Positions 25,234 through 33,833 of a stretch of DNA of 64,000 bases are shown piece by piece. Origin of the DNA: Pseudomonas chlororaphis (lineage in GTDB: Bacteria; Pseudomonadota; Gammaproteobacteria; Pseudomonadales; Pseudomonadaceae). The stretch lies in NCBI GenBank assembly GCA_001023535.1, contig CP011020.1, positions 5,714,509-5,778,508 of the forward strand. The letters run 5' to 3'. Under the pieces are notes generated by a model. It saw nothing but the letters and a program-made list of their open reading frames with translations. It was not told the DNA's origin and searched no databases. The translations under genes and the position numbers were made by a program. Every line of letters starts with the position of its first letter. Positions within the stretch are counted from its first letter, which is position 1.

Positions 25234-26277
25234 TTAGAGCCGCGCCTCGGCGCCCTCGCTACGAAACGCGCTGGGACTCATGCCGGTCCAGCGCCGAAAC
25301 GCCCGACGAAAACTGCGCACATCGCTGTAGCCCACCTCTTCGGTAATACGCTCGATGGACAGGTCGGGGTTCGCCAGCAGGTTCAGGGTCCGACCGCGCC
25401 GGACCTGTTCGAGCAAGGCCTCGAAGGTCAGGCTGTGCTCCGTCAGGCGCCGGCGCAGGGTCCGGCTGCTCATGTTGAGGTCGCTGGCGATTTTCTCGAT
25501 GTGGCTGCCCCGGGTCAGGTCCCGGGCAATCGCCCGTTCCACGGCCTGGATCAAGTCGATCTTCTGGTGAACCTGGGCGGCCTCCTGCTCCAGCAGGGCC
25601 AAGGCCTGGCGCAAGGCCAGCGGATGATGATTGGGCAGGCGCATGTCCAGCCAGCGAACGTTGATCAACATGCGATTGTGCCGGCAACCGAAGCGCACCT
25701 CCGGCCCCAATATGCGCTGGTATTCCCGGGCATAGGACGGCGCCGCGTGCATGAACTCCACGGCCTCTGGCTTGAAATCCGGGCCGGCCAGCGCTCGGCC
25801 GTAGACCATCAGGCTGGCAAAGAACTCCTCGACCGCAAACACCTGGATCTCGGCGAACGGCAGGCGGCAGGTCGCCTCGACCCTGATCTGCTCGGCGGCT
25901 TCCTCGACACTGGTCACCGCGATGCCACCCGTGGTGTGTTGGTAACGCACGCCCAGGGCGAAGGCATCGCGCAGGGTTTCGCACAGCGACAGGACATGAC
26001 CCAGCAGGCCCAGGGTGCCCAGCACGTTCCGGTCGCCGACCCACAGGCCCAGGCCTTGGTCGGGCAGCAGCTTGAGCGCACGCTGGATCATGATCACGGC
26101 CTGGCGATAGGAAATCCGCTGGGCGGGGTCCTGCAAATCGTCGAGGCCAAAGCCCAGGCCGCGACACAGGCTGGCCGCATCGAAGCCTTTGTCCGCCACC
26201 ACCTCGGCCAAGGTTTGCAACAGGAAGGGCGAGACCAGCGCCAGTTCATAGGTGGGGTCGATGACTTTCATCTGCAT
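25234..26277 (-). CDS. AraC-family regulator with arabinose_bd-type N-terminal domain
   Basis: A 347-aa regulator of the OruR/ArgR-like AraC subgroup. The N-terminal 200 residues form an effector domain; the C-terminal double HTH runs about 245-340 (SHIEKIASDLNMSSRTLRRRLTEHSLTFEALLEQVRRGRTLNLLANPDLSIERITEEVGYSDVRSFRRAFRRWTGMSPSAFR). It is divergent from an outer-membrane protein gene 204 bp away, and phased direct repeats between them are likely its sites. M1 or M3 may be the start; GGA upstream is weak. Confidence 0.9.
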   Translation of the reverse strand: MQMKVIDPTYELALVSPFLLQTLAEVVADKGFDAASLCRGLGFGLDDLQDPAQRISYRQAVIMIQRALKLLPDQGLGLWVGDRNVLGTLGLLGHVLSLCETLRDAFALGVRYQHTTGGIAVTSVEEAAEQIRVEATCRLPFAEIQVFAVEEFFASLMVYGRALAGPDFKPEAVEFMHAAPSYAREYQRILGPEVRFGCRHNRMLINVRWLDMRLPNHHPLALRQALALLEQEAAQVHQKIDLIQAVERAIARDLTRGSHIEKIASDLNMSSRTLRRRLTEHSLTFEALLEQVRRGRTLNLLANPDLSIERITEEVGYSDVRSFRRAFRRWTGMSPSAFRSEGAEARL

Positions 26278-26367
26278 GGCGGGTTCCGGAGCACGTTAGG
26301 TGGCGTTTTTGTAACCGGTTGTTTCATGAACGTTAGCATGCGCCGGCGCAATGGGGGACACAAAATC

Positions 26368-26416
26368 TGGCCGCCCAAGTCCCCTGCGTGGCCGCCAATA
26401 CCCTGCCCTGGCCGCC
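26368..26416. promoter_or_regulatory. Three phased direct repeats, probable AraC-family binding sites
   Basis: TGGCCGCC occurs at 26368-26375, 26389-26396 and 26409-26416, 21 and 20 bp apart (two helical turns). The array lies between the araC-type gene and the outer-membrane protein gene. Confidence 0.65.
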
Positions 26417-26481
26417 ACTAACGGCTTATTTCTATGGCTCGGACTTTCGGTGCATCACCAACAATAATAATGAGCCCCCCT

Positions 26482-27420
26482 ATGAACCCGATCCGCACGC
26501 GCTTTGCCTTGCCCCTGGCCTTCGGCCTGACCGTTACGCTGCCCGCCCTGGCGACGGAATCCGGCGTCGACAACATCGGCCCCGGCACCGACGGTTTCTT
26601 CGTGTTGCCGCTGGAGGTCGACAGCCTTCCCGAAAACATGGTCGCGTTCAACCTCTACTACAACCATTACAAGGCACGAAAATTCAACATCAGCTCATTG
26701 GGCGGCGACGTGCCGAAGGTTGAAATCGAATCCACGGCGGTGGTCCCGCGGATCGACTACCTGAGCCCATTGCGGGTGGCCGGCGGACGGCTGGGCATCT
26801 ACGTCGCCCAGCCGTGGCTCAAGCAGGAAGTGTCGGTGTTCGGGTTGCACGACACCCGCGAGGGCATGGGCGACACGACCATTTCACCGATCGTGCTCTG
26901 GGACATGGGCAAGAACCTGACCTTGGCCGCGGCGGTGGAAATCACCGTGCCGACCGGCGAATACAGCACCGATCGACTGGCCAACACCAGCAACAATTTC
27001 TACACCTACAAACCGCTGTTCTCCTTCACCTGGTTGCCCACCGAGGCCACCGAGGTGTCGATGAAGACCACCTACAGCTTCAACCGCGAGAACAAGGACA
27101 CCGACTACCGCTCGGGGCAGATCTTCCACTTCGATTATTCGGCCAGCTACCGGGTCACCGACAACCTGCGGCTCGGGCTCAACGGCTATTACCTCAAGCA
27201 GACCACCGACGACAAACAGTACGGCCGCACGGTGCAATTCGCCGGGCAGGACGTCGACGACGGCGTGCGCGGCCAGGTCTTCGCCATCGGCCCGGCGGTG
27301 CACCTGACCTTCCTCAAGTACGCCAGCGCGGAAATTCGCTGGGCCAAGGAGTTCGACGTGGAGAACCGCCCGGAAGGGGAAATGCTGTGGGCGAAGGTGA
27401 GTATTCCGTTTGCGTTCTAG
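26482..27420 (+). CDS. Outer-membrane beta-barrel, phenol MetA-degradation family (SphA-like)
   Basis: A 312-aa exported protein: signal peptide MNPIRTRFALPLAFGLTVTLPALA, then a barrel of alternating strands with the PF13557-like opening ESGVDNIGPGTDGFFVLPLEVDSLP, mid segment LGIYVAQPWLKQ and terminal aromatic strand ending in Phe (AKVSIPFAF), as for BamA-folded porins. The family is associated with uptake of aromatic or hydrophobic compounds. The ATG at 26482 is chosen from the signal peptide; no good ribosome site is visible and an ATG four codons upstream is possible. Control by the divergent AraC protein is likely. Confidence 0.82.
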   Translation: MNPIRTRFALPLAFGLTVTLPALATESGVDNIGPGTDGFFVLPLEVDSLPENMVAFNLYYNHYKARKFNISSLGGDVPKVEIESTAVVPRIDYLSPLRVAGGRLGIYVAQPWLKQEVSVFGLHDTREGMGDTTISPIVLWDMGKNLTLAAAVEITVPTGEYSTDRLANTSNNFYTYKPLFSFTWLPTEATEVSMKTTYSFNRENKDTDYRSGQIFHFDYSASYRVTDNLRLGLNGYYLKQTTDDKQYGRTVQFAGQDVDDGVRGQVFAIGPAVHLTFLKYASAEIRWAKEFDVENRPEGEMLWAKVSIPFAF

Positions 27421-27455
27421 GGCTGCTTTGGTGTTCTAGAGGCGCGCTGGGCCCC

Positions 27456-27586
27456 CGTGGCGAGGGAGCTTGCTCCCGCTCGGCGGCGCAGCCGGCGTAA
27501 AACCAGCTGACGCGATTGTCCTGGAAAATCACCTTCCAGATGGGGCGGCTGCGCCACCCAGCGGGAGCAAGCTCCCTCGCCACAGG
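27456..27586. repeat. REP doublet
   Basis: CGTGGCGAGGGAGCTTGCTC at the left and CAAGCTCCCTCGCCACAG at the right, inverted, between convergent genes. Confidence 0.8.
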
Positions 27587-27620
27587 GGGTCTTTCCAGGC
27601 CCGGCTCATTGCAGGCAGGC

Positions 27621-28904
27621 TCAGCTATAGACCGGCCACCGCTCGACAATCAGTCCACCGCGCACCGCCAGCAAGTCACCGAACTGCAGCAACACCGACT
27701 CTGTCTGGGTGGGCCGCAGGAACACCTGGTCTTCCAGCTCCAGCCCCACCGCTTCGGAACCGTTGACCATTTCCTGGTTGGAGCTGCGGCCATAGAGGCT
27801 GTTGCTCTTCAGGCCGGGGGGCGATTCGAAGTCGGCCATCCAGTTGCCGCCGTAGATGAAAAACGTCGCCCGCTGGTTCACATCCCACCAGGAAAAGACC
27901 CGTGACTGATCGTCCAGCGCCGGGATATTCACCGCGCCGGTGCGCTTCAACACCGGCGTGGCGATGTAGGCCGCCGGCACGTGCTCGCTCAGGGATGGCA
28001 GGTCGTAATGGCTGGGCTTGAGCATGGCCGTGCCCACCGACACTTCGGTGCTGAGGTTTTCCTGCTCGTGCAGCCGATAACTGGGGCTGCCGGCGGTGTT
28101 GAAGGTCAGGCTCGGGTGCCACAGGTCCGGGTAGCGCAAGCGAACGAAATCCACCCGCGCGGTGTAGATCGCCATGACCCGGGCCAACAGCGTCTGCGGG
28201 CTCGCCAACACCTCGGGCACACCCATGCCCACGAACGGGTCATAACCCATGAAACCGGCGAACTCCAGTTGCGCCGGATGGGCCCGGATCAGCTTGAGCA
28301 TGGCGTCCAGGCCTGCTTCGTCGGTCACACCCCCCCGGTGCAGGCCAACGTCCAGTTCGATATTGACCCGTAAACGCGTGCCCAGGCCTTGGGCCAGGGC
28401 GCGGTACTGTTCGAGCCGTTGCGGAGTGTCCAGCAACCATTGCAACTGCCGCGCGGGGTCGAACGGCCCCTTGTGCAACTGGTAGAACAGCTCGGCGGAG
28501 CGCACCGGCAGCGGCTTGCCCAGCAGGATATCGGCGTCGGGAAACTGCATCGCATCGTGATTGAGAAACGGCTGGTGGAACGACATCAACCGCCGCGTCT
28601 CGGCCCGCTGGCCGATGTAGGCCAGCAACCCGGGCGACGGCAATGATTTTTCCACCAACCGCAGTTGCTTGCCGGTGCGCCGGACCGACGCCTTGACCAC
28701 ATCGACGTTGTGGTCCAGCCGATCGAGGTCCACCAGCAGCACCGGGCGCATCGGGCCGTTGGCCTTGAGCTCGCGGTTCAACTGGCGGAAGTAATCACTG
28801 TACGGCCCGCCCTTGTCCTGCGGGCGTAACAGCACCGCGGCCCCGGCGAGCAGCACCCCCGCGCCCAACGTTCCCTTGAGAAACCCTCGACGATTGAAGA
28901 CCAT
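27621..28904 (-). CDS. DSD1-family PLP-dependent enzyme with Tat signal
   Basis: A 427-aa protein. The N-terminus MVFNRRGFLKGTLGAGVLLAGAAVLL carries twin Arg and a hydrophobic stretch (Tat export). It then has an alanine-racemase-like barrel: PVLLVDLDRLDHNVDVVKA and RLVEKSLPSPGLL with Lys86 as the probable PLP lysine, RVNIELDVGLHRGGV, and a C-terminal beta domain. The family includes D-serine dehydratase and D-threonine aldolase; the exact reaction is unknown. Its ATG overlaps the oxidase stop (TGATG). It is exported together with an oxidase and a cytochrome c, an unusual setting for a PLP enzyme. Confidence 0.82.
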   Translation of the reverse strand: MVFNRRGFLKGTLGAGVLLAGAAVLLRPQDKGGPYSDYFRQLNRELKANGPMRPVLLVDLDRLDHNVDVVKASVRRTGKQLRLVEKSLPSPGLLAYIGQRAETRRLMSFHQPFLNHDAMQFPDADILLGKPLPVRSAELFYQLHKGPFDPARQLQWLLDTPQRLEQYRALAQGLGTRLRVNIELDVGLHRGGVTDEAGLDAMLKLIRAHPAQLEFAGFMGYDPFVGMGVPEVLASPQTLLARVMAIYTARVDFVRLRYPDLWHPSLTFNTAGSPSYRLHEQENLSTEVSVGTAMLKPSHYDLPSLSEHVPAAYIATPVLKRTGAVNIPALDDQSRVFSWWDVNQRATFFIYGGNWMADFESPPGLKSNSLYGRSSNQEMVNGSEAVGLELEDQVFLRPTQTESVLLQFGDLLAVRGGLIVERWPVYS

Positions 28905-30298
28905 CAGCTCACCCCCAGGATCGTGGACAGATGCCCGTTGAGAAACTTGCCGGCGGGGTCCAGGGCCTGGCGCACTTCGGAAAATTCCTGCCAGCGCGGG
29001 TACAGCGCCTGGAGCGCCCTGGCGTTGAGCGAGTGCAACTTGCCCCAATGCGGACGGCCCTGGTACTTCCAGAAGATCGGCTCGATGGCGGCAAAGAAAT
29101 TGTGGTGGTCCATCTGGTAATGCTGGTGCACGGAGATCGAGCAGCTGTCGCGCCCCTCGAACATGCTCAAGGCGATGTCGTCGGCCTTGACGTAGCGGTA
29201 CTCGATGGGAAACCAGGTGCGCAGGTCCTTGTCGCGGATCAGCGCAAGAATCTCCCGCAGGCACGCTGGGCCGTGTTCGGCCGGCACCGAGTATTCCATC
29301 TCGTTGAAGCGCACGGTGCGGGCATTGGCGTAGATGTCATGGGAGTCGCCAACGCGATCGTCGAAACTGGCCAGCAGGCGCAGGTTGTTCAGCAGCATTC
29401 GTCGGGCCGCGGGAAAATCGCTGCCGTACTTGTCGAGTTTTTCGATCAGGGTGACGAACTCGTTGCCGCCCTCTTCTTCCGGGCTGATGGGCGGCGTGGC
29501 CGGGTCGCTGGTTTCGTTCAGGGCGATGGCCAACGCATAGTCGGAATGGGTGACGACCTGCATTTCCCAGTGCTGGTTGTCGCGGGTGTGGGCGTCGATG
29601 TCTTCGAGCAATTCTTCGGTTTTTGCCACCCACTGACGCTCGCGCAGCCGATAGGCCGGGCGATTCTGCAAGCGCACCCGGGTCACCAACCCCAGCGCCC
29701 CCAGGGAAACCCGCCCGGCCTTGAACACCTCGGGGTGGCGATGGGCATCGCAATCGATAACCTCGCCACTGGCGGTCACCAGTTGCAGGCCAACGACCTG
29801 GGACGCGTAGGAGCCGAACGCCTTGCCGGTGCCATGGGTCGAGGTGGCGATGGCGCCGGCCAGCGTCTGGTAATCCACGTCGGCCATGTTCAGCAATGCC
29901 TGGCCGACGGCCTTGAGTGCCGGGCCCATGCGCGACATGGGCGTACCGCCGCCGAACTCCGCTTGCAGGCTGGCGGCGTCGTGATTGAGCAATCCGCTGA
30001 AAAAGCTCAGCGACAGCAAGGTCCCGTCCGTGGGCACCAGCGCGCTGAAGGAATGCCCCGAGCCCACCGGCCGAATGCGACCTTCGGCGCGGGTCACCAC
30101 CTGCACCAGTTCATCCAGGTCCTTGGGTGCCAGGCGCGCCAGCGGCAGGCAACTTTGCGCCCCCGACCAGTTGCGCCAGGGGATCAGGCGCGGCGCGCGC
30201 ATCAGATCGGCCAGGGCGCCCTGGCTGCCGAGCGCGGTGAACGCCGCGACCACGCCGGCCCCTTGCAGCAACCGGCGCCGTGAAAAATCCATCGTCAT
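28904..30298 (-). CDS. VAO-family FAD oxidase, D-arabinono-1,4-lactone-oxidase type, Tat-exported
   Basis: A 464-aa protein: Tat-like MDFSRRRLLQGAGVVAAFTALG; FAD-binding PRPVGSGHSFS-type motif (RIRPVGSGHSFSALV) with His82, which in relatives binds FAD covalently; and a C-terminal ALO domain ending HWGKLHSLNARALQALYPRW...DPAGKFLNGHL, with the HWGK signature of aldonolactone/alditol oxidases. Probable periplasmic sugar, polyol or lactone oxidation, passing electrons to the cytochrome c encoded upstream (inference). AAGGG lies upstream; M1 or M3 may be the start. Confidence 0.88.
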   Translation of the reverse strand: MTMDFSRRRLLQGAGVVAAFTALGSQGALADLMRAPRLIPWRNWSGAQSCLPLARLAPKDLDELVQVVTRAEGRIRPVGSGHSFSALVPTDGTLLSLSFFSGLLNHDAASLQAEFGGGTPMSRMGPALKAVGQALLNMADVDYQTLAGAIATSTHGTGKAFGSYASQVVGLQLVTASGEVIDCDAHRHPEVFKAGRVSLGALGLVTRVRLQNRPAYRLRERQWVAKTEELLEDIDAHTRDNQHWEMQVVTHSDYALAIALNETSDPATPPISPEEEGGNEFVTLIEKLDKYGSDFPAARRMLLNNLRLLASFDDRVGDSHDIYANARTVRFNEMEYSVPAEHGPACLREILALIRDKDLRTWFPIEYRYVKADDIALSMFEGRDSCSISVHQHYQMDHHNFFAAIEPIFWKYQGRPHWGKLHSLNARALQALYPRWQEFSEVRQALDPAGKFLNGHLSTILGVS

Positions 30299-30317
30299 GC
30301 CGTCGTACCCTTGTTTG

Positions 30318-30689
30318 TTATTGGAGAGATTGGCCGGACATGAAGGCGATCAGGGCCAGGAACTGTTCTTCGGAACAGTGCATGCACAAACCCATCGGCG
30401 GCATGCCGTTGTAGCCATTGATCGCGTGGTCCAGCAGGGTGTCGGCGCCCTGGGCCACGCGCGGCGCCCAGGCATGGGTATCGCCGGTCAGCGGCGCCCC
30501 GGCACCGGGGTTGGCGTGGCAGAGCTTGCAACTGCTGTCGTAGACCTGGGCCAGCGCCGCATCGGCGGGCATGGCCGTGAACACCGTGGGTGCGGGTGGC
30601 TTGGGTTCCTCGCCGCAGCCGGCGAGCAGCGCGCCGAGCAGCATGACGGCGGCGGTATGAAGCAATATCGGTGGTGTGGTTGCCGGCAT
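30318..30689 (-). CDS. Cytochrome c5-like lipoprotein
   Basis: A 123-aa protein with a lipobox (LLAGC, Cys25), one haem site CKLCH (54-58), and the cytochrome c5 C-terminal motif NGMPPMGLCMHCSEEQ with a candidate Met ligand and a CxxC pair (102/105). GAGGGG precedes the ATG. First gene of a three-gene unit with the VAO oxidase and DSD1 enzyme; it should take electrons from the oxidase at the membrane surface. Confidence 0.9.
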   Translation of the reverse strand: MPATTPPILLHTAAVMLLGALLAGCGEEPKPPAPTVFTAMPADAALAQVYDSSCKLCHANPGAGAPLTGDTHAWAPRVAQGADTLLDHAINGYNGMPPMGLCMHCSEEQFLALIAFMSGQSLQ

Positions 30690-30850
30690 AGGGCCCCTCT
30701 TCGCGGCGCATGGCTGCGCCTTTCTTGTTGTGGGTCAGGCAGTTCCCACGTTAAGGCACGCCGGCGTGCCGGCTGAGGTCATTGGGGGCCATAAAAGGGG
30801 GCTTGGGCGGCCAGTGCTTGTCGCACCGCCGATTGGACTGGCCACTGCCC

Positions 30851-30985
30851 CTGTGGCGAGGGAGCTTGCTCCCGCTGGGTTGCGAAGCAGCCCCAGAGAT
30901 CGACTTCACGGTGGCTCGGATGCAATCAGCTCACTGATTCAGGGGCTGCGTTGCAGCCCAGCGGGAGCAAGCTCCCTCGCCACAG
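30851..30985. repeat. REP doublet
   Basis: CTGTGGCGAGGGAGCTTGCT at the left and its complement at the right, with GGTTGCGAAGCAGCCCC / GGGGCTGCGTTGCAGCCC inside. Confidence 0.8.
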
Positions 30986-30998
30986 AAAGGCTGCGCGG

Positions 30999-31883
30999 CT
31001 AAGGAAGTAACAGCCCCTGCTCCCGCTCGCACAACTGCACCACGTAATCCCACAACACCCGCAAGCGCACCGACTTGTGCAGTTCGCGGCGGGTGCTGAT
31101 CCAGTAGCTGCGGCGCAGGGTTTCATCCGGCAGCAGCGGCACCAGCGTCGGATCGCCGCTGGCCATGTAGCAAGGCAGCACGGCAATGCCCAGGCCGGAC
31201 CGTGCGGCCTGCTGCTGAGCGATGACACTGGTGCTGTGGAACACCACCCGAGGGTGGCGGCAGAAGCCGTTGAGGAACATCAACTCCTGGCTGAACAGCA
31301 GGTCGTCGACGTAGCCGATCCAGGCATGGCGGGCCAGGTCTTCACGGGTGCGCAACGGTGGCGAACGGTCCAGGTAGGCCTGGCTGGCGTACAGCGCCAG
31401 GCTGTAGTCGGTGAGTTTGCGCGTCACCAGCAGGTCCGCCGCCGGGCGTTCGAGGTGGATGCTGATTTCCGCCTCGCGGTTGAGAATGCTGACGAACCGC
31501 GGCACCGCCACCAGCTCCACTTCCAACCCCGGATAACGCTGGAACAGCCCATCCATGCGGCTGGCCAGGAACATGATGCCCAACCCTTCGGTCACCCCGA
31601 GGCGAATCTTGCCCAGCGGCGCGCTGGACTGGGTGATGTCCTCCTGGGCCAGCAACGCCACGTTTTCCATGGCCTCGGCATGCTTGAGCAGCGTCTCGCC
31701 GGCGGGGGTCAATTCATAGCCCTGGGCATGCTGGACGAACAGCGCCGTGCCCAGGCTCTTCTCGATGGCCTCGATGTGCCGGGCGACGGTCGCGTGGGTG
31801 GTGTTGAGCCGCCGCGCGGCCGTCAGCAAGCGGCCACTGCGTTGCAGCTCCAGGAAGTACCGCAGGTCATTCCAGTCAAACAT
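30999..31883 (-). CDS. LysR-family regulator divergent from the GMC oxidoreductase
   Basis: A 294-aa protein with the LysR HTH at its start (MFDWNDLRYFLELQRSGRLLTAARRLNTTHATVARHIEAIEKSLG) and a substrate-binding domain. AGGAG six bases before the ATG at 31883 excludes 16 upstream codons. Divergent from the GMC dehydrogenase gene with 117 bp between them, the usual layout for a LysR activator and its target. Confidence 0.92.
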   Translation of the reverse strand: MFDWNDLRYFLELQRSGRLLTAARRLNTTHATVARHIEAIEKSLGTALFVQHAQGYELTPAGETLLKHAEAMENVALLAQEDITQSSAPLGKIRLGVTEGLGIMFLASRMDGLFQRYPGLEVELVAVPRFVSILNREAEISIHLERPAADLLVTRKLTDYSLALYASQAYLDRSPPLRTREDLARHAWIGYVDDLLFSQELMFLNGFCRHPRVVFHSTSVIAQQQAARSGLGIAVLPCYMASGDPTLVPLLPDETLRRSYWISTRRELHKSVRLRVLWDYVVQLCEREQGLLLP

Positions 31884-31930
31884 GGTCGCTCCTTGCACAT
31901 CGCTGTTCATAAACGCACAGCGGCTGCGCA

Positions 31931-31961
31931 AAAACTAACATTCTTTAAACGAAAACTAACA
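31931..31961. promoter_or_regulatory. Paired direct repeats in the LysR/GMC intergenic region
   Basis: AAAACTAACA at 31931-31940 and again at 31952-31961, 21 bp apart. Candidate regulator or promoter element; no clear palindrome. Confidence 0.4.
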
Positions 31962-32000
31962 ACTAGGATGAATCCCACAACAACAATAAAGAGGTCGCGG

Positions 32001-33644
32001 ATGCAACCTGTCGTCGATGAATACGATTACGTGATCGTGGGCGCCGGCCCTGCCGGATGCCTACTGGCGAACCGACTTTCAGCCAACCCGCAACACCGGG
32101 TGCTGTTGCTCGAAGCCGGTGGGCGCGATAACTACCCGTGGATTCACATCCCGGTCGGCTACCTGTTCTGCATCGGCAACCCGCGCACCGACTGGTGCTT
32201 CAAGACCGAAGCACAACCGGGCCTGCAAGGACGCGCCCTGAGCTACCCACGCGGCAAGGTCCTGGGCGGCTGCTCGTCCATCAACGGTATGATCTACATG
32301 CGCGGCCAGGCCGCGGACTACGACGGCTGGGCCGCCGAGGGCAATCCAGGCTGGACCTGGAACGATGTGCTGCCGCTGTTCCGGCAGAGCGAGAACCACT
32401 TCGCCGGCGCGTCGGAGCTGCATGGCGCCAGCGGCGAATGGCGGGTCGAACGCCAGCGCCTGTCATGGCCCATTCTTGATGCATTCCGCCGCGCCGCCGA
32501 ACAGAGCGGCATCCCCAACGTCGACGACTTCAACGGCGGCGACAACGAAGGCTGCGGCTACTTCCAGGTCAACCAGAAGGCCGGGGTGCGCTGGAACGCG
32601 GCCAAGGCTTTCCTCAAGCCGATCCGCCAGCGCCCCAACCTCACCGTGCTGACCGAGGTCGAAGTCGATCGCGTGTTGTTGCGCGACGAGCGTGCCCATG
32701 CCGTGCGCGCCCGCTGGCAAGGCAAGGGCATGACCTTCAAGGCCCGCAGGGAAATCGTGCTGTGCGCCGGGGCCGTGGGGTCGCCGGGAATCCTGCAGCG
32801 CTCGGGGATCGGCCCCCGCGCCCTGCTGCAACGCCTGGGGATCGGCGTGACCCATGAACTGCCCGGCGTCGGCGGCAACCTGCAGGACCACCTGCAACTG
32901 CGGCTGATCTATCAGTTGGAAAATGCCCGGACCCTGAACCAGATCGCCGGCACCCTGTGGGGCAAGATGGGCATGGGCCTGCGCTATCTGTACGACCGCA
33001 GCGGACCGCTGTCGATGGCGCCCAGCCAACTCGGCGCGTTCGCCCGCTCCGGGCCCGAGCAGACGTCGGCCAACCTTGAGTACCACGTGCAACCGTTATC
33101 CCTGGAGCGATTCGGCGAGCCGCTGCACAGCTTTGCCGCGTTCACCGCATCGGTCTGCGACCTGCGCCCGCAAAGCCGTGGCCGGATCGACATTCGCTCG
33201 GCCGAGCCCCATCAGGCGCCGCTGATCCAGCCCAACTACCTGAGCCATCCGGAAGACCTGCGGGTGGCCGCCGACGCCATCCGCCTGACCCGACGCATCG
33301 TCGCGGCACCGGCCCTGGGCGCCTTCAAGCCGGTGGAATACCTGCCAGGGCCCAGCCTGCAAACCGAAGAAGAACTGCACCAGGCCGCTGCCCGTATCGG
33401 CACGACGATCTTCCACCCGGTCGGCACCTGCCGAATGGGCCAGGACCGCGACGCCGTGGTGGACGCCCAGTTGCGCGTGCACGGCATCCGCGGCCTGCGC
33501 ATCGCCGACGCCTCGATCATGCCGCGCATCACCTCGGGCAACACCTGCTCGCCGACGCTGATGATCGCCGAGAAGGCGGCGCAGATGATACTTGAGCCGC
33601 AGGCTTGGAACGCCACCCTCCAGAAGGAAACCGCCTCAGTCTAA
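32001..33644 (+). CDS. GMC-family oxidoreductase (choline-dehydrogenase-like)
   Basis: A 547-aa FAD enzyme. ADP-binding motif YDYVIVGAGPAGCLLANRLS (9-28); GMC signature 1 GKVLGGCSSINGMIYMRG; signature 2 GAVGSPGILQRSGIGP; C-terminal HPVGTCRMG (His472) and IADASIMPRITSGNTCSPTLMIAEKAA. It oxidises an alcohol group; the best-known relatives are choline and long-chain alcohol dehydrogenases, and the substrate here is unproven. GAGG precedes the ATG at 32001. An MHS transporter gene follows 189 bp downstream, probably for the substrate. Confidence 0.92.
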   Translation: MQPVVDEYDYVIVGAGPAGCLLANRLSANPQHRVLLLEAGGRDNYPWIHIPVGYLFCIGNPRTDWCFKTEAQPGLQGRALSYPRGKVLGGCSSINGMIYMRGQAADYDGWAAEGNPGWTWNDVLPLFRQSENHFAGASELHGASGEWRVERQRLSWPILDAFRRAAEQSGIPNVDDFNGGDNEGCGYFQVNQKAGVRWNAAKAFLKPIRQRPNLTVLTEVEVDRVLLRDERAHAVRARWQGKGMTFKARREIVLCAGAVGSPGILQRSGIGPRALLQRLGIGVTHELPGVGGNLQDHLQLRLIYQLENARTLNQIAGTLWGKMGMGLRYLYDRSGPLSMAPSQLGAFARSGPEQTSANLEYHVQPLSLERFGEPLHSFAAFTASVCDLRPQSRGRIDIRSAEPHQAPLIQPNYLSHPEDLRVAADAIRLTRRIVAAPALGAFKPVEYLPGPSLQTEEELHQAAARIGTTIFHPVGTCRMGQDRDAVVDAQLRVHGIRGLRIADASIMPRITSGNTCSPTLMIAEKAAQMILEPQAWNATLQKETASV

Positions 33645-33660
33645 AGAACCACACTATCCC

Positions 33661-33739
33661 CTGTGGGAGAGGCGGCGTATCAGTGAGCGATGATGTCGGC
33701 TGACACACCGTTTTTCGCGAGCAAGCCCGCTCCCACAGG
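33661..33739. repeat. REP doublet (left half degenerate)
   Basis: CTGTGGGAGAGGCGGCG on the left, GCGAGCAAGCCCGCTCCCACAG on the right; the left half has lost the internal stem. Confidence 0.65.
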
Positions 33740-33833
33740 GGAAATGTACCGATCCAAGGAACGCAGCACGCTACAAACGCCCACCGGCGTCGACAGTGGA
33801 ACAACAAAAACAATCACTGTGAGGGATATCGCT

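Noticed and set aside
28931..30283. Plus-strand frame of 450 codons opposite the VAO oxidase
   Set aside because: Shadow frame; the FAD motif and operon overlaps support the minus strand.
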